The notes under the pieces: model-generated
The model's input: the letters and a program-made list of their open reading frames with translations, nothing else
What the model was told of the DNA's origin: nothing
Databases searched by the model: none
Shown: one piece after another, positions 1 through 12,779 of the stretch
How positions within the stretch are numbered: the stretch's first letter is position 1
How the letters are laid out: each line of letters starts with the position of its first letter
Program-made: the position numbers and the translations under genes
NCBI GenBank assembly: GCA_047967505.1
Contig: CM106539.1
Reading direction: 5' to 3' (one strand)
From: Dipteris shenzhenensis
Lineage: Eukaryota > Polypodiophyta > Polypodiopsida > Gleicheniales
Length of the DNA: 64,000 nucleotides

Positions 1-499
1 TTCAAGCTAACCTTGAAAGGTCCCTAAGGCAAACATCATTTGTCTTATAAAGAATGAATAAAAATTAATAATTTCCTCACATTCCCATCAACCTCTAGTC
101 TATTCTAGTACCAACAACCTAATTTACACAAACTAATTCAACAATACCAATCCCTCAATTGTCCTCTTTGATATCAAATTTCCACTTGTCCCATTACTTT
201 TGATATTGTATCAACAATGCTAGTTGAACTTGCTTATTCTCAATGTCCACTTGTCTAACAACTGCATATCCTGAATCCTGAGAGAGTTGCATATGATCAT
301 TTTGTTTTACTAACTTGACATCACTCTCCTCTGGCCATGGAGGTATAGAACCACAAAACCATGGACTCAATAATGTCCTACAGACTTTTAAATCCTTAGA
401 TTCATATGCAATCACACGAGACAAGAAGATTAACGAGCCAATCAATTGGCAAGAATAGCCAGATGTTGGGGACATAGTTATAGAGTGGGTGCAAGACTT

Positions 500-3400
500 G
501 TAGCCTTCGATTGACTCAATGCCTAGTGTGAAAGTTTTGATGCAAACAGTTCTAGAAGTAAAGAATGAACCCCTCCAGATCGGGTTGATTAAGCCCTACA
601 GTGTGCTAGAAATCCTCAATAAGGATGAGCAAGCATCGTCCAAAGATGAATTCAACATTTGAAGGACCTGTGCAGATTAATATGTCTGTGAAGCAGCTAT
701 TGGATCTAGTGCCAAACCTTCCACGAGCAGATTTGTTAGCAGCTTAGTGTTTTAACCATTTTGACAGTATCAATTCTACTAGTATGCATTGCAAGACTAT
801 TTGAAACCAGTCCGATGGTTTGCACCACCTAGCCCATATTGCCAACGTCACAATTGAAACCACCAATTTATGACAAGAATGTGACAGAGATCACAGGGAC
901 ACTGAAGGTCCAAGCAATTCCAGGTGCACTGCTTGATGGTGGCAATTTAGGGGTCAATAACATATCCATTGATATGTACTAGCGACTAGGATTCTCTAGA
1001 TGAGAGCTAGCATCATTTATGATAAGGATGGTGGATCAATGGCATGTACAACTAATGGCCTCCTTCGCAGTGTTCCAATCATAGTGGTGAACCTAACATT
1101 TGTGGTTGCTATAGCCATCCTTTGTATGGAAGATATCAAGAGTGCCTACCCCATATTGCTTGGCAGGCCATGGTTGTGGCAAGCACGTGTAAAGTAGGAT
1201 TGGCATTACAATTCCAGGTCATGATCCGATGGGGCAAGAAGAAGGTAAAGCTATCCGTGAAAGCCCAGAGGCCAATTCATACATGCATCTTCCCATAGGT
1301 AGCTGAAGGAGCAAACATGATGAAAGGACTTGACAACGATGAAGACTTCAAAACAACCCTGATATTGTGACTCTATTTGAGGTGGACGTAGTCTCCATCC
1401 TCAACAAGTACCATTTCCCTCAAGAAAGGCCACTGTTATAGCCGATCAAGGATGATCCTAACTATTTACCTGAAGTAGCCGATGATACTCTGGCAAATAT
1501 CTTGTAGCTCACTTAGGCTGAATAGAATTTTGAAAAGGAATTGCAGCACTCAAAGTGAGTGATAGAAGATGCCTTGACAGATATGAATCTTGGCATAGAG
1601 AATGATCAACAGATGGTTTGTGTCAGCACTAGACTTAGTCCAGAGTTTCAAACAGAATTGAAGGAACTCATCGGCATGTTTGTCAATATTTTTGCATGGG
1701 GTTATACAGATATGTAGGTGATAGACCCTCAATTTTTCCAGCATAGCATCATCTTGAAGGATGATGCAAAGCCCATACGGCAACAATGTTACCAGATGAA
1801 CCCTAATTATGCAAGGCGGGTGAAGGAGGAGATCGATAAACTCTTGTAGGTGGGACCATGCAACCTGGATGTCCCCAATTATAATCATCCCAAAAAAGAA
1901 GAACAAGTTGTGGGTGAGCATAGATTACTGCAAGCTCAACACCACAACTGTTGACCGATCCTTTCCCTCTCCCTTTTAGGATTCCATGTTGGGTGTTATT
2001 GTTGGCCATGACATGTATTCATTACTCTATGGGTTCAATCAATAAAATATGGTCCGGATGGCTAAGGTAGACCAAGAAAAGAAGGCATTTATCACCAAAT
2101 GTGGAGTCTTTTCATCCAACGTCATGACATTAGGCCTAAAAAATGCACCAGCGGCATTCCAATGCTTGGTCCACGAACTATTTGATAAATGTCTCAATTC
2201 CTTCCCCTAAGGATTTTCTTGGACAACTTCACTGTCTTTGGGGAGAAAATCCTACATATTGGCCACCTCCAAATGTGCCTTACCAAATGCCGTGTTGTGT
2301 AGCTACCCCTCAATCCAACAAAGTGAGCCTTTGCAGTCAAGTAGCACATGTTTGCTTGGCCACATCATCCCAAAGGATGGTATCGGCTTGAGTTTGCATA
2401 AGGTTGAGTTCATCTTCAAGGTAGAACGACCCACAATGAGCAAGTAGTTAGCCTGATTCCTTGGCCAAGTGAGGTGGCATAGATACATGCTCTAGTACCT
2501 TGTGGACGTTGCTACCCCTCTCAATGCACTCCTCAACACCGAACTGCTCATATGGACAAAAGATTGTGATTGGGCTTTGTGAGTCCTCAAGTTGATGCTA
2601 GCCAAAGCCTGATTATTCAACCACCCGATTAGAAGCTTCCCTTCCACATCTTTGTCAATGCCTTTAATACAGCTATTGGTGCAGTCTTAATGCAAGAAAT
2701 GATGAAGTATTGGTTTTGTCCTGTGTACTATGCAAGCTGCCAATTATTGAAGCTGGAGAAGAACTACTTGACAAGGAAAAAGAAGCACTCATAATGAACT
2801 ACTCCATCAACAAGTTCTAGCACTACCTTCTCAAAAACCCCTTCATCTTTGTGTGCACCATTTAGCATTATTGTTTCTCATTAGCAAGCCCAAGTTGGCA
2901 AGAAAGCTTGCTCGGTGGATGTTGCTATTGCAAGAATTTGACTTTACTATTGTTCATACTCCAGGAATTTTGCATGTGGTGGTTGATCACCTGTCTCAAC
3001 TGGATGACGGTGACGAACCTCAACCTCTGCATTGAAGATTTCCTAAATGCGGACCTATTCAAGGCAAGGACACGCACTAACTGAATTTCTAGATGGAGCA
3101 CAACTATTGGTGCAGGACCAGGGAGACATGCAAGACAACACCCCACTATTCATACCAATGTGGTATGATGACATGCACTAGTTTTTGCAAACTAGTGTAC
3201 CAAGCTATCACCTAACCTGAGATAGGCACAAGCAACAGGGTCTACGAAGTAAAATTTTTGAAATCATCCACATCTCCTTGTACCATCTTGGTCCAGACAA
3301 GGTGCTTTGTAGATGTGTTTCCCTGCATGAACAACAACCAATGCTATAGGCAGCACACCAAGGTCCAGCCCCACTTTGCTAGAGATACCACTGGTCACAA

Positions 3401-3900
3401 AATCATCCAGGTCAGCCTATGGTGGCCCACAATTATAGGTGACACATTTGCCTATGAAAAGCAGTATGACACATGCCAAATATTGGGGCAGCCCACATCA
3501 AGGACCACATGCCACCCAACCTAGTTCTCCATTTGGAGCCATTATAGAAGGTGGGGCTTGACTTCTTCGGTCCATTCAAGCCTACTTCCCACCCATCCAA
3601 TAATCACTACATCTTAATGGCAATAGAACACTGCACCAAGTGGGTTGACCCAAGGCCTTTGAAAGACAATTTGGCTACATTGACGGCCAAATTCTCTACG
3701 AGTAGATTATCACGAGGATTGGTTGTCCAATTGACCATTAGTGACCAAGGAGGCCAATTTATCAATGAAGTGATGAAGAAGATGATGAGGTTGCACATGA
3801 ACATCCACAAACACATAAATCAATGGATGGGAGGTGCTCATGTACATATCATTGAAAAGATTTTGAAGCAAAGAGCTTTAGATGTATACCCCCAATGATA
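500..3900 (+). pseudogene. Ty3/gypsy retrotransposon pol, heavily decayed
   Basis: Scattered plus-strand reading frames, broken by many stops and frameshifts, follow the gypsy order. A retropepsin-like stretch with a degraded LLDGG core is near 930-1190. Reverse transcriptase pieces run about 1650-2220, including an EEIDKLL segment and an LGLKNAPAAFQ segment. RNase H is at about 2640-2830, with its tail at 2853-3035 (FDFTIVHTPG). The integrase core is at 3551-3898 (MGLDFFGPF, then SDQGGQF). Gag is not recognisable. This is known gypsy order (PR-RT-RH-IN), which separates it from copia. The LTR at 4120-4565 lies about 220 bp after the integrase and may be its 3' LTR. No complete frame remains, so it cannot be autonomous. 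It lies upstream of the SNARE gene. Confidence 0.85.
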
Positions 3901-3943
3901 TGTAGTAGTGAGCCCTCTTTGACATGATTTTAATCTACTTTTG

Positions 3944-4118
3944 ATGAGAAAGGGTAGCACATCAATGTGTTGCCCTTTTCATGGAAATTAGATTAAAAAT
4001 GGAACAAAATCAAGAAGAGTCATAGTTATCATTTTGATGTACTCTCCATGAGAAAGGCCAGTGTGTCAATGCATTGCCCTTTCTCATGGAAAGTAGATGA
4101 AAAATGGAACCAAAGCAA
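3944..4118. repeat. Two direct repeats (~70 bp, offset 104 bp) with internal hairpins
   Basis: The unit starting ATGAGAAAGGG at 3944 recurs as ATGAGAAAGGCC at 4048. Each continues through a CAATGTGTTGCCC-like stretch to an AAAAATGGAAC end. In each unit the GAGAAAGG start pairs with a CCCTTTCTC-like end, so each can fold into a stem-loop. They sit between the gypsy integrase and the LTR, so they probably belong to the element's 3' untranslated region. Confidence 0.6.
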
Positions 4119-4119
4119 G

Positions 4120-4565
4120 TGTTAGGGGATAACCCAGCACCAAGTGGAACACACTTTTGTAATCAACATAAGTAATAGTAGTAGTGGGGAAATCATCCAT
4201 ATGGGCAGTTAAAACTGTTTGGACTGTTACAAAACATAGTCACGATAATATGATAAGGATTAGACTGAAGTGTAATAGCCTTCTCTCTTCATCACTAGTT
4301 GAATATTTTGAGGAGAAGAGCAAGTTGTACCATTGGTTGTTGGAAGAAGAAATATTTTTGCTCCTATCTTTCTCTGTTGTATCACTATTACCGTGAATGA
4401 TACATTTTGGAGTTAATACACTTGTGTTCAGCTATCTTCTATTTTGTGCATTTTTTGAGTTAATACTTCTAAACTTGTGTTCGACTATCTTATATTTTGT
4501 GCATTTTCGTGTTGCCTTGCATAGCTGATATATCTTTCTATTCTAGGTAAGCTTATCCCATAACA
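4120..4565 (+). repeat. LTR, probably 3' LTR of the upstream gypsy element
   Basis: It starts TGTTAGGGGATAA and ends TTATCCCATAACA. The two ends are inverted copies differing at one of 13 bases, the signature of LTR termini. The 446-bp length is normal. It follows the plus-strand gypsy pol directly, so a 3' LTR is likely. The base run after it (CATTTGGCGATCC) also resembles a primer-binding region, so it could instead be a 5' or solo LTR. No partner copy is seen in the window. Confidence 0.7.
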
Positions 4566-5360
4566 CATTTGGCGATCCTACCTCCGAACGACCTCGAATT
4601 ACTTTGGTTGTGACAAACCAACCGACCAGTAGCTCAGGACGTGTTTCGACTCCAGTTTGACAAGCACGGAAACAACTCGCAAAGATCTTCCAAGATACAA
4701 TAGCATCATAAACAACAGAGGCACAAAAATACAAGACTCACCCATCTTTATCTAGACAAGGGTGGCGGAAGGTGATTGAAAGACATTACTACCAACATCT
4801 GACCAGTTTGGGTTGACGATTTTCCACAGCAGAAAAGCATCCAACCAGGATTGTATGCAATAACATCCAGTCTAAGGCTACGTAAAGTGACTTCTCTAAG
4901 ATCGCAGCTGGCCACTAAGATTCATCATACCATCTTTCAGGCTCAAGATATTACAAGCGGGGCCTTGCCGCTACTCTACACACACAATGATCTCATTGTT
5001 GTTGCTCTAGGTTGCACTTCTGGCCCTTGTTGCCACAAGATTAACACCATCTTTCTGCGTTTTCATCCATCCCTTTTTGGAAAAGAAAGTAAACTTCTAT
5101 TAATGCTTGAAAGCATTCTCGTCCATCCTAAGTTTACCATGTTCCTTTGCAATTTTATTAACTACATCAATATGCATTCCATCTCTGAGCAAGCCAAGCG
5201 TATTTGAGTGAAATGTTGATCCACACATCCTTCATAGCATTATCAACTTTGTGACTCAGAAAATAAGCATTTAGTTTAAAAAGATCGGTCCCTTAAGCAA
5301 GGGATGCAATGTTGCAAGATCTATACTTAAGGCAGCAGGAAATGATCCAATGATAATTAA
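4566..5360. other. No gene recognised
   Basis: There is no coding pattern, RNA gene or clear repeat here beyond unique-looking sequence between the LTR and the LINE fragment. The 118-codon plus-strand frame at 4851-5207 has no family features. Confidence 0.5.
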
Positions 5361-5379
5361 CCCGTTACAAGTTTACCTT

Positions 5380-7000
5380 GTAGGTAAAGTTTGAGCCACC
5401 ATCCATTCTCAATGAACAAGACTCTATAAAGTCAATAGTATCTCCAAGATTCATCACTGTGCCTATTGTGCCATGTGAAGGTTTTAAGATCCCAAGATTC
5501 ATTGCCCAGTATACCAAGAAGCATGCACTAACAAATTTATTCCATGATATCAACTCATTTTTCGACATTTTGATCCTAGTATGAGGGCGATCTTCAGAAG
5601 AAATGACACACCAAAGCAAATTGCATGCTTCCCCATGAGAGCACCTTTTAATCTTTTCCAAAGCAATGATCTCTGCATGGATGAATTCAAGGCATAAAAA
5701 AGAAACTTACTCCCTGAAACATCACTTCTGCCATAAAAAATGCTCCATCTTAATCTCAAGTCATTGAGGTAATACTAAAGTCAAGTATAATTAGAAAGGT
5801 CTTCTTGCCTTTACCAACAATAGTGTAGTTACTAAAGATCTGGTAATCGGTCATCTATGGACCTGATAAATTGTTGTCTCCCACCTTCAGCTTCTACAAA
5901 AAGAAAACATGTGGCTTGCACATCCTAACAATTCCTTTAACTACAGATTGTTTCCACTTAGCACATACCCCATGCACATTCCAAGTCATCATGACCAATT
6001 CAAGGTGTAGCACCAATTGATTACTCATCATCATCCACTAGCTCTTGGTCCATCTCTTTCGCAAGTGGCATGAAAATATTGATGGACATACCCTTATGTG
6101 CCTTCCCCTTCACAACCTTGAGTGAATATCTTTTGGGACAATTTGAGTAGAAGGCTTTTGCATGGTGGACACATCATCTTGCCATTTGCATATCTCAGCT
6201 TGCTTAGAGCTTCTTAAATCACCACCACTGTCGTCTGTCACTATCTTAGAATCTAAGGGATGTGCATCTGGGGTGACAACAGGTTTTCCAAACTGCACCA
6301 GTTGAGCCTCTATTTTATCAAATTTTCTCTTTGTAGTTTCATCCTTCTTTTATTGGTCCCCTAGTACCTTCTCTTCAACATTCCTTCTTGTTGACAACTT
6401 TCTTAGCAACTTGTGATTTGACAATCATGCAAGAAAATCATCTCTCAAGGTAGGCTTGGAAGGGCAATCTCTCGCAAAATGACCATTGCACTTGCCAATG
6501 TAACATGCATCGGGAAAGACTTTAAACTTGACTTCCACAAATAGATTCCAACCATTAGAAAAAACTAGTTCCATTCTCTCCAATGGTTCCTTTCTCTTGT
6601 TCCACAGAATACATACTTTTGGTGAGGATTTCATTGCCTAGATAGGAGGGACAAGACCCACCGTCCCAAAAGCGAAGCAATTTTCCCAGCTCATAACAAG
6701 GAGCTTGTTGATGTTGAGAAAATGTATCCAAATTGGGCAATCATGTTGAAGGACTTCCTTGGGAGTAAAGGGAGCACTCCATGGTATTGCATAATGAGAT
6801 TTCTGTGATATCCAATAGCACTAGAGATGAGCCAATCTTGCTCACCCAAGGATCCGATAGAAGCTTCTAAAAAGCCTTGACCCACAATGACAATCAACCA
6901 AAGAAAAATTTCCTTGATATATATTGAGAAACCATTGGGAAAACTCTTCTTCTATTGGAGCTCTACCCAGGAAGACCATGAAGAATCCAGACTATTGTAT
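5380..7000 (-). pseudogene. L1-type LINE fragment: ORF1 zinc-knuckle region and start of ORF2 endonuclease
   Basis: Read on the minus strand, 6425-6900 resembles the ORF1 of plant L1 LINEs: a DUF4283-like region, then a zinc-knuckle core with GHFARDC at its end. The usual second cysteine of the knuckle is replaced by Gly. Lower in coordinate, about 5990 down to 5380, is the start of an apurinic-like endonuclease (a WNVHG motif, then a LKPSHGTIG stretch), with stops and frame changes. No reverse transcriptase follows, so the copy is truncated. The match rests on order and short motifs, so the family call is moderate. Confidence 0.6.
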
Positions 7001-7299
7001 TCCCTATAAAGACTTTCTAGTTGAATATCCACAAAAGAACGAACCACACACTTGTTTCCACCATCCCCAGAGACTAAAAGGCCTCTGATTTCCTAAGATT
7101 TATCTTCTAGAAATCATGTTCAAGACAAACACGATCGATGGGATTGACATGTGAGGGACCAACATTGGTGATAGCAACATAATTGCTTGCATTAATAGAC
7201 ATCACTCACTAACTCCTTCACATGCACCTTCTGAGAAGCCTCAATCAACTTGCTGTCTCTTTGTTGGGGGTGACTTCACCTTAATAAAAGTTGGCTTGT

Positions 7300-10050
7300 T
7301 ACACAAGGCAACCTATAGAACGCCTTCCCATTTCTCAATCCTCATGAAGCTACTTGGAAGCATTATATGAAGCCACTTGGCACCCCCTACATAAAAAGCT
7401 GAGGATAAAAAGCTTTTTCCAACTTGATAAAGCTCCGATAAAGCAACATGCTTTTGTTAAAACTCTTTGACTAAGGATTTATAAAAGTAATAATGCTAGT
7501 CAGGTTCTAATTGATCTTTAGTCTTCTCATACAATTCCAACATTGGAGATAGCTGTTCGCTACAGAGTTTCTATTGATTATATCAAGGTAAGATTCTATG
7601 CCTTTTGAAGTCTATTAATCCAATCTCTCAAGTTCTTGTGTGCGAGTTAAATATGACACATTGTTTGAGCATTGTTTTACATTGAATGTTTGTGCAAGTC
7701 GTGGTTTAGCTCTATTCACTTGTAGCAATTTGGTTAGATGATCCCAATATATTGTATACATCCTTTGTAGTAGTGATTATATTGTACATGTCCTTTGTCA
7801 GTGTAAGAAGATCGTCGAGATCGGTTGTGTCGCACTCTCTAAGAGCTGTATAGTCCACAAATGAGCTACGGGTAGGTTATTGTGATCACAAATTTTTTTT
7901 GCAATTAATATCATCCTCTTCAACGTCTTTCTTGATTGTGATAACACTACTTGCTTGCAAGGCAAAAGGTGCCCACCACTGACACCACCAGCCTTCTTGC
8001 CTAGAACTGATCAGATTTCGGTGATGCGAGGAGCTAGCGTAGCCACATCGTTGATGGAGTGCACGTAGAGGAGTATATCTCTACCCACTAAGTTACGTAG
8101 CCCTTGTTTCTAAGTGGAACATTGTAGTTGGAGTATAGACTGGTCTCCGGTGAATCAGCATGGATATTCCCAGTCTCGATTGTATTCTCTAGAAAAATCT
8201 TTCTATCAGTTGTCACGATGTAGGACTCGATCACCGTCCCGTGGTGGGCATGATCACCAAAGTTATGGAACTACTCCCCTCGCAAAGACTCCTATCACAC
8301 AAAAACACTCCCGTGTAGTCACCCAAGTGGTCCAAGCTGCTTGCACCTGGGCTTTCAATACGCTAACAAGAATGAAGACGTTTTGATAAGGTGAAGCAAA
8401 ATAGTTGGATTGCTTTTGTTGTTAAGATTCACATATATAAAGGACAAAAACTAAGGAGCATATTAAAGGGGGTGGAGCGATGGAGCACAATGGTGGTCTT
8501 AAACCGTGCTTTTGAAAAGTTTTTTAAAATGGCTTTTTGATAGCATCACTATCATGCTTGTAATTTTAGCACGTGATCATTGTCCTAAAATCTTAGTGAA
8601 TGAGTATGATCATAGCTTCTCACCCATGCTATAGTTATAGTAGGATGTTTGTCACATGCCTGTGTGGTTGTAGCTATTGACCCGTGCTATAATCTTAGCA
8701 CGTGGTCATTGTCCTACGGATTTCATTGCATAGTTGGGCTTACATTGGAAGGTCTGCGTAAATCACGACAAAGTCAACATAAAGCTCATCAAGCTCATCA
8801 TGATTATTTTAGTCTCTTATAAGATCATAACATTAGTGCAATGTGAATACCAAATGAGCAAAGGTAATTTATGGATAAATTTTAGAAGCCATGAGAGGGG
8901 CTTTTCGTATGAGAGCGAGAGTAACAACCGAGATTGAAAGAGCTTATATAAGGCTCGAGAAGGAGAGAAAAGGCTGAATCATTTAGTGGAGAACGACGGG
9001 GACTAATTTGGGTACATGTTGGTTGGGTAGGGGGTGGTCATGTAAGGTGGGTTAACTAGGTACGACATGGGCTAATCAATAGGACAGGTTGATTAAAGGG
9101 TGGTTAGATAGGTTCTTTGTGCATGTGAGTATAACGATTTTGAAATTTCTTTCTAAATTAGACTCATGTGAGTATAGCTATTTTGAATTTCTTTCTAAAG
9201 AAATAGACTCATGCCCCTGGTTCCTTAATTCATACAATTATGTTCTTGGAATTTGTGATATTAGATATCATGGAATAATAAAAGGTTTAGTTCATCATCG
9301 AAAGTGACATCCAGATCATGTGATTTTCGAACGCTATCCTTGTTCATAGATTAAATGCTAAACCAGAGATCATTAGGCTTGTTTGACAATGATTTGTCAT
9401 ATACTTTCACGACCGAACAAACACTCAAAAAGGTAATCTAGTTTCCTCAACCATTAACAATAAAAACGGATGGACCGATAGATCATTGCATCGATACATC
9501 ACTAGGGAAGGGCATGCTCCTAGTTTTTATAGCTCTCCAAGAGGAAGCACGCCACCTCTCCAACCACACTATGTGTGGCTGTATAATATTATATAAATAA
9601 ATTTATATTCATTTAAATATATTATATTGTTTAAAATATGAAATCTAAAATTTATCTTATGTTCATTACTTTATTCTGGCTATTTTAATGTGGACATTTT
9701 AACAACAACAAATGGTTTTTCTTTTTTGCTAAAGCGAACCATCAGACAAATCTCATCTCTCTTTAGGACACGTCTCAGTAGACAAGAGGTACTCTTCTAT
9801 TTCTATCATTCAATATTAAACACCATCTCCAATAATGCTCCAGTCACCCCCCAACCACCATTGACAATGCAAACAAAATACGAAAAAAATAATAATGACA
9901 AATCAAAAGTCATTTCAAGTTCTTTGATCGTTCAATCTTTTTAATATTTCAGTAATTTGTTTTGATGCTTGGTATAATAGATAGGACTGTGTAAAAGATG
10001 ATCTAACATATGAATCTAAGATGGATTGGAAAGAGGGGACGTGCACAAGC
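7300..10050. other. No gene recognised; intergenic sequence
   Basis: Nothing coding or RNA-like is supportable here. The stretch 9590-9680 is strongly AT-rich. Short frames at 8114-8386, 8734-8937 and 9089-9307 lack recognisable motifs. Confidence 0.5.
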
Positions 10051-10056
10051 ATGCAC

Positions 10057-10870
10057 GTTACAGATGAAGTAAGAAAAATTGCAAGCCACAACATGATCTT
10101 GGATCATGATCGGATAGCTCTTAGTGAGTTGGGAAAGAACATGCTCAAGGCTAATCTGAGAACTTTGCTATTGTAGCTTTTGCGGGAGAACCAAATTTTG
10201 CATACCCAAATGCGGGAAACTATCGCCATTGAAGGATTACAGGAATTCAAGGACACAACCATATGACCTATAGAACATCTTCTTACAAATTTGCACTGAA
10301 GAGACTGGACCACATAGGGAGAAGTTATTTGTGATGCTTGCGTGAAGCATAGCTATTGTCAAATGTACACCATTACACATGACCCCATCTACCTCAAGGT
10401 GATCCTTGAATCAACCATCTTCCATACACAAATGCTATCTATCATCGATGTCTCCTTGAATGTCAATAGCAATGGGCCGACTAGAGAGCAGTAGATCTTT
10501 GTTGGACAACCCCCTCATTTACTAGGATCTGAATAACAAATTATGTCTCAATATGAAGGAGGTGAGAAGAACATTGGAGCTTGTACTCACCCCAAACCTT
10601 GATTCCAATCCTATCACAAAGACATATATGACCACTAGAACACTTGCATTTGAGGTTATGAATTAGTGTCCTCTTATCTAAGGCCACCGCCAAGATCCTT
10701 GATGACTTCATTGCATGAGCACTTCTATCTCAGTCTCTTGGAGTGCATCGATAGTGTTCCCATCAAGATGTAGTTCAAAAGGAGCAAACATATGACGTCG
10801 GTACACTCATGCAACATGGCTCTCAACTATTACAGCAAAGACAACTACTCATTGAAACCTATTACAAGCT
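10057..10870 (+). pseudogene. Unrecognised decayed coding sequence
   Basis: One plus-strand frame from about 10057 to 10535 reads as protein-like sequence (for example LRENQILHTQMRETIAIEG, then VICDACVKHSYC), broken by only a handful of stops. After a frame change near 10570 it continues with a PNLDSNPI segment. The even spread of plausible residues suggests an old ORF, perhaps a retroelement gag or a host gene fragment. I do not recognise the family. Confidence 0.3.
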
Positions 10871-11049
10871 CCACATGCTAATGGGTACCCCCAGATTGAA
10901 TTTGTGAGTATTAATTAATTTGTTTCGACAAGAGGGGGGGCGCAGTGGTTGATTAACATAAGGTAGCAGGCGTCTGTACGTAAGGTAGAAGAGGGAGGGG
11001 GTGTAACAATGCTTCTTCTAGAAGTGTCCTCTTCCAGAAGCTTCTACCA

Positions 11050-11400
11050 CTTAGTACAAAAGGAGGAGGGGGATAGAGTGCAGGCATGTAGAGTGAAGGG
11101 GGCTTTGAAAGCCTCTAAAAAACAAGCAAGAAGAGAAGGGGCTGAAGGGGGAGAGAGAGTGGAAGGCAAGGGGGAGGGAGAGGAGTGGGAGGAGTGAGAG
11201 GCGAGGGGGAGGAGGGAGGGAGTGGAGGGAGGCAGGGAGAAGCGAAGGAATGTGGAGGGAGGTGAAGGGGAGAGGCAAAGGAAGGTGGAGGGAGGCGAAG
11301 GGGAGAAGCAAATGAAGGCGAAGGAACATGGAGGGAGAAGCGAAGGAAAGTGAAGGGAGGCACAGGAAGGTGGAGGGAAGCAAAGGGAGGAGAAGGTGAA
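11050..11400. repeat. Long purine-rich (G/A) tract of irregular short repeats
   Basis: About 340 bases are almost purely purine on the plus strand, built from variants of GGAGGGAGGCGAAGG and GGGGAGAAGCAAAGGAAGG at roughly 25-35-base spacing. The open frames on either strand (Pro/Ser/Leu-rich on minus, Gly/Glu-rich on plus) are consequences of composition. Such tracts can form triplex or G-quadruplex structures. Confidence 0.8.
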
Positions 11401-11429
11401 GAGAGTAGGTTAATTAAGCAACAACCGTC

Positions 11430-12564
11430 CACTACTAGTTCACACTACTAAAGAGGAATGAGATGTTCAAGTCAATGATACATCGGACAGACATGAGACA
11501 CGCCCAAATTAACAATGCCAACACAATCATCATTAATGAGATCTCAATGATGACATCACAGATGATGAACCTTGTGGTATGCCAACTTTGTGAGGTCAAT
11601 AGCTAAAAATGCAAGGTCCATTCGCCACAAAAAAGGTACTAAAGTTCACACAAGCAAGAAATATTATTTTTTGATGAATTCTAACTGCAGATCCAGGCAC
11701 ACAGGCCATTGATGATGCCAGAGAGGTTATCATTGGTACCTTTATACAAATGATAAGTAGAGTACTCTTGTTGTAGATACATAAAATTATAAATAAGACT
11801 CTTCTATTTTCAACTTCTACATTTACATGTCAACAAATTATTTAATTACTTTTGTTGTAGATACATGAACTACTCTTCTATTGTCAACTTTTACATTTAC
11901 ATGAGTGTCAACAAATAGTTTAAATTGGTGTCAAACACTAATTCATAAAGATGCCAAATACCTCTATGCCATCTAGAAATTCAAACCATGCCTTGCGCCA
12001 TACTAGTTTTTCTTTTTTGGCCTGCCATGGGTAGGCCTTAGTGAAGGTTGTGGTTCCGAGATGGAAAAAATAACATTATTGTGATTATTTATGCTTTGTT
12101 ACATGTTAATTTATGGTTGGTGCACTTTTTGGGTGGATGCATTGTTATTTTGGGTGTTCTAAATTCCCATTGGCTGCTCCCAACATTGCCTTATATGAAT
12201 TTTGGGCCATTCACATTTACTCCTCTTTGCATGCTCTTAATCTCCTACTTGAGGGGCCTCCAATTTTATGCTCTGTCTTGGGCATTTCAGTCAAGCATAG
12301 GGAGGCCTAATGAATGATAGATATATCTAAAAGCAGGTTATTGAGGTTAGTCGTAACTCTGGTAAGGTTGGGAGCGAGTCTTCCACGTCAAGTTCCTCTT
12401 CTTCGGAAAGCACTCTGCTCAACCAGCCGATTTCTTCGTCCGATCTATCGATCCCTGTCTGGCTTTTGTGGTCCAATGCATTGATCTTGAATAGCTCTCT
12501 CGTCCGATCGCAAATTGCAATCGCTGCTTCCATTCCATCCTTAGCAGCAATCCTCCGCGACAAC
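11430..12564 (+). promoter_or_regulatory. 5' flank and probable 5' leader of the SYP5 gene
   Basis: This is the interval between the purine tract and the start codon. No single promoter element is convincing; an ATATATCT stretch near 12320 is a weak TATA candidate. From about 12350 the base composition shifts to a C/T-rich, gene-like leader that continues in frame into the coding exon, so transcription probably starts near there. Confidence 0.35.
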
Positions 12565-12779
12565 ATGGCTCAGACCGACTCATGGATGCGAGAATTCGAG
12601 GATGCTATCAGGCTTGCCGATGATATCGCTGGTCGCATCGCTGAACGGAATTCCACTGCCGCCTCAGGAGCAGACGCCTCGCGTCTTATCTCCGCCATTA
12701 GAAGGAAACTTACGATGCTGGGAACCAAGCTTGACAGCCTTCAGTCGCTTTTGAACAATCCCTCCCTCACTAAATCATT
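12565..12779 (+). CDS. SYP5: SYP5 exon 1
   Basis: It encodes residues 1-71 plus two bases. The donor is GTACGT at 12780. The next possible donor, GTATAC at 12784, would break the frame with exon 2. Intron 1 is 10,135 bp. Confidence 0.93.

Noticed and set aside
11051-11432. Pro/Ser/Leu-rich minus-strand frames of 105-110 codons
   Set aside because: Composition effect of the purine tract; no start context, no family features.
12466-12564. Upstream in-frame ATG extending the SYP5 protein by 33 residues
   Set aside because: The family starts at the MA...SWMREFEDA position; the extension has leader-like sequence and no conserved motif.
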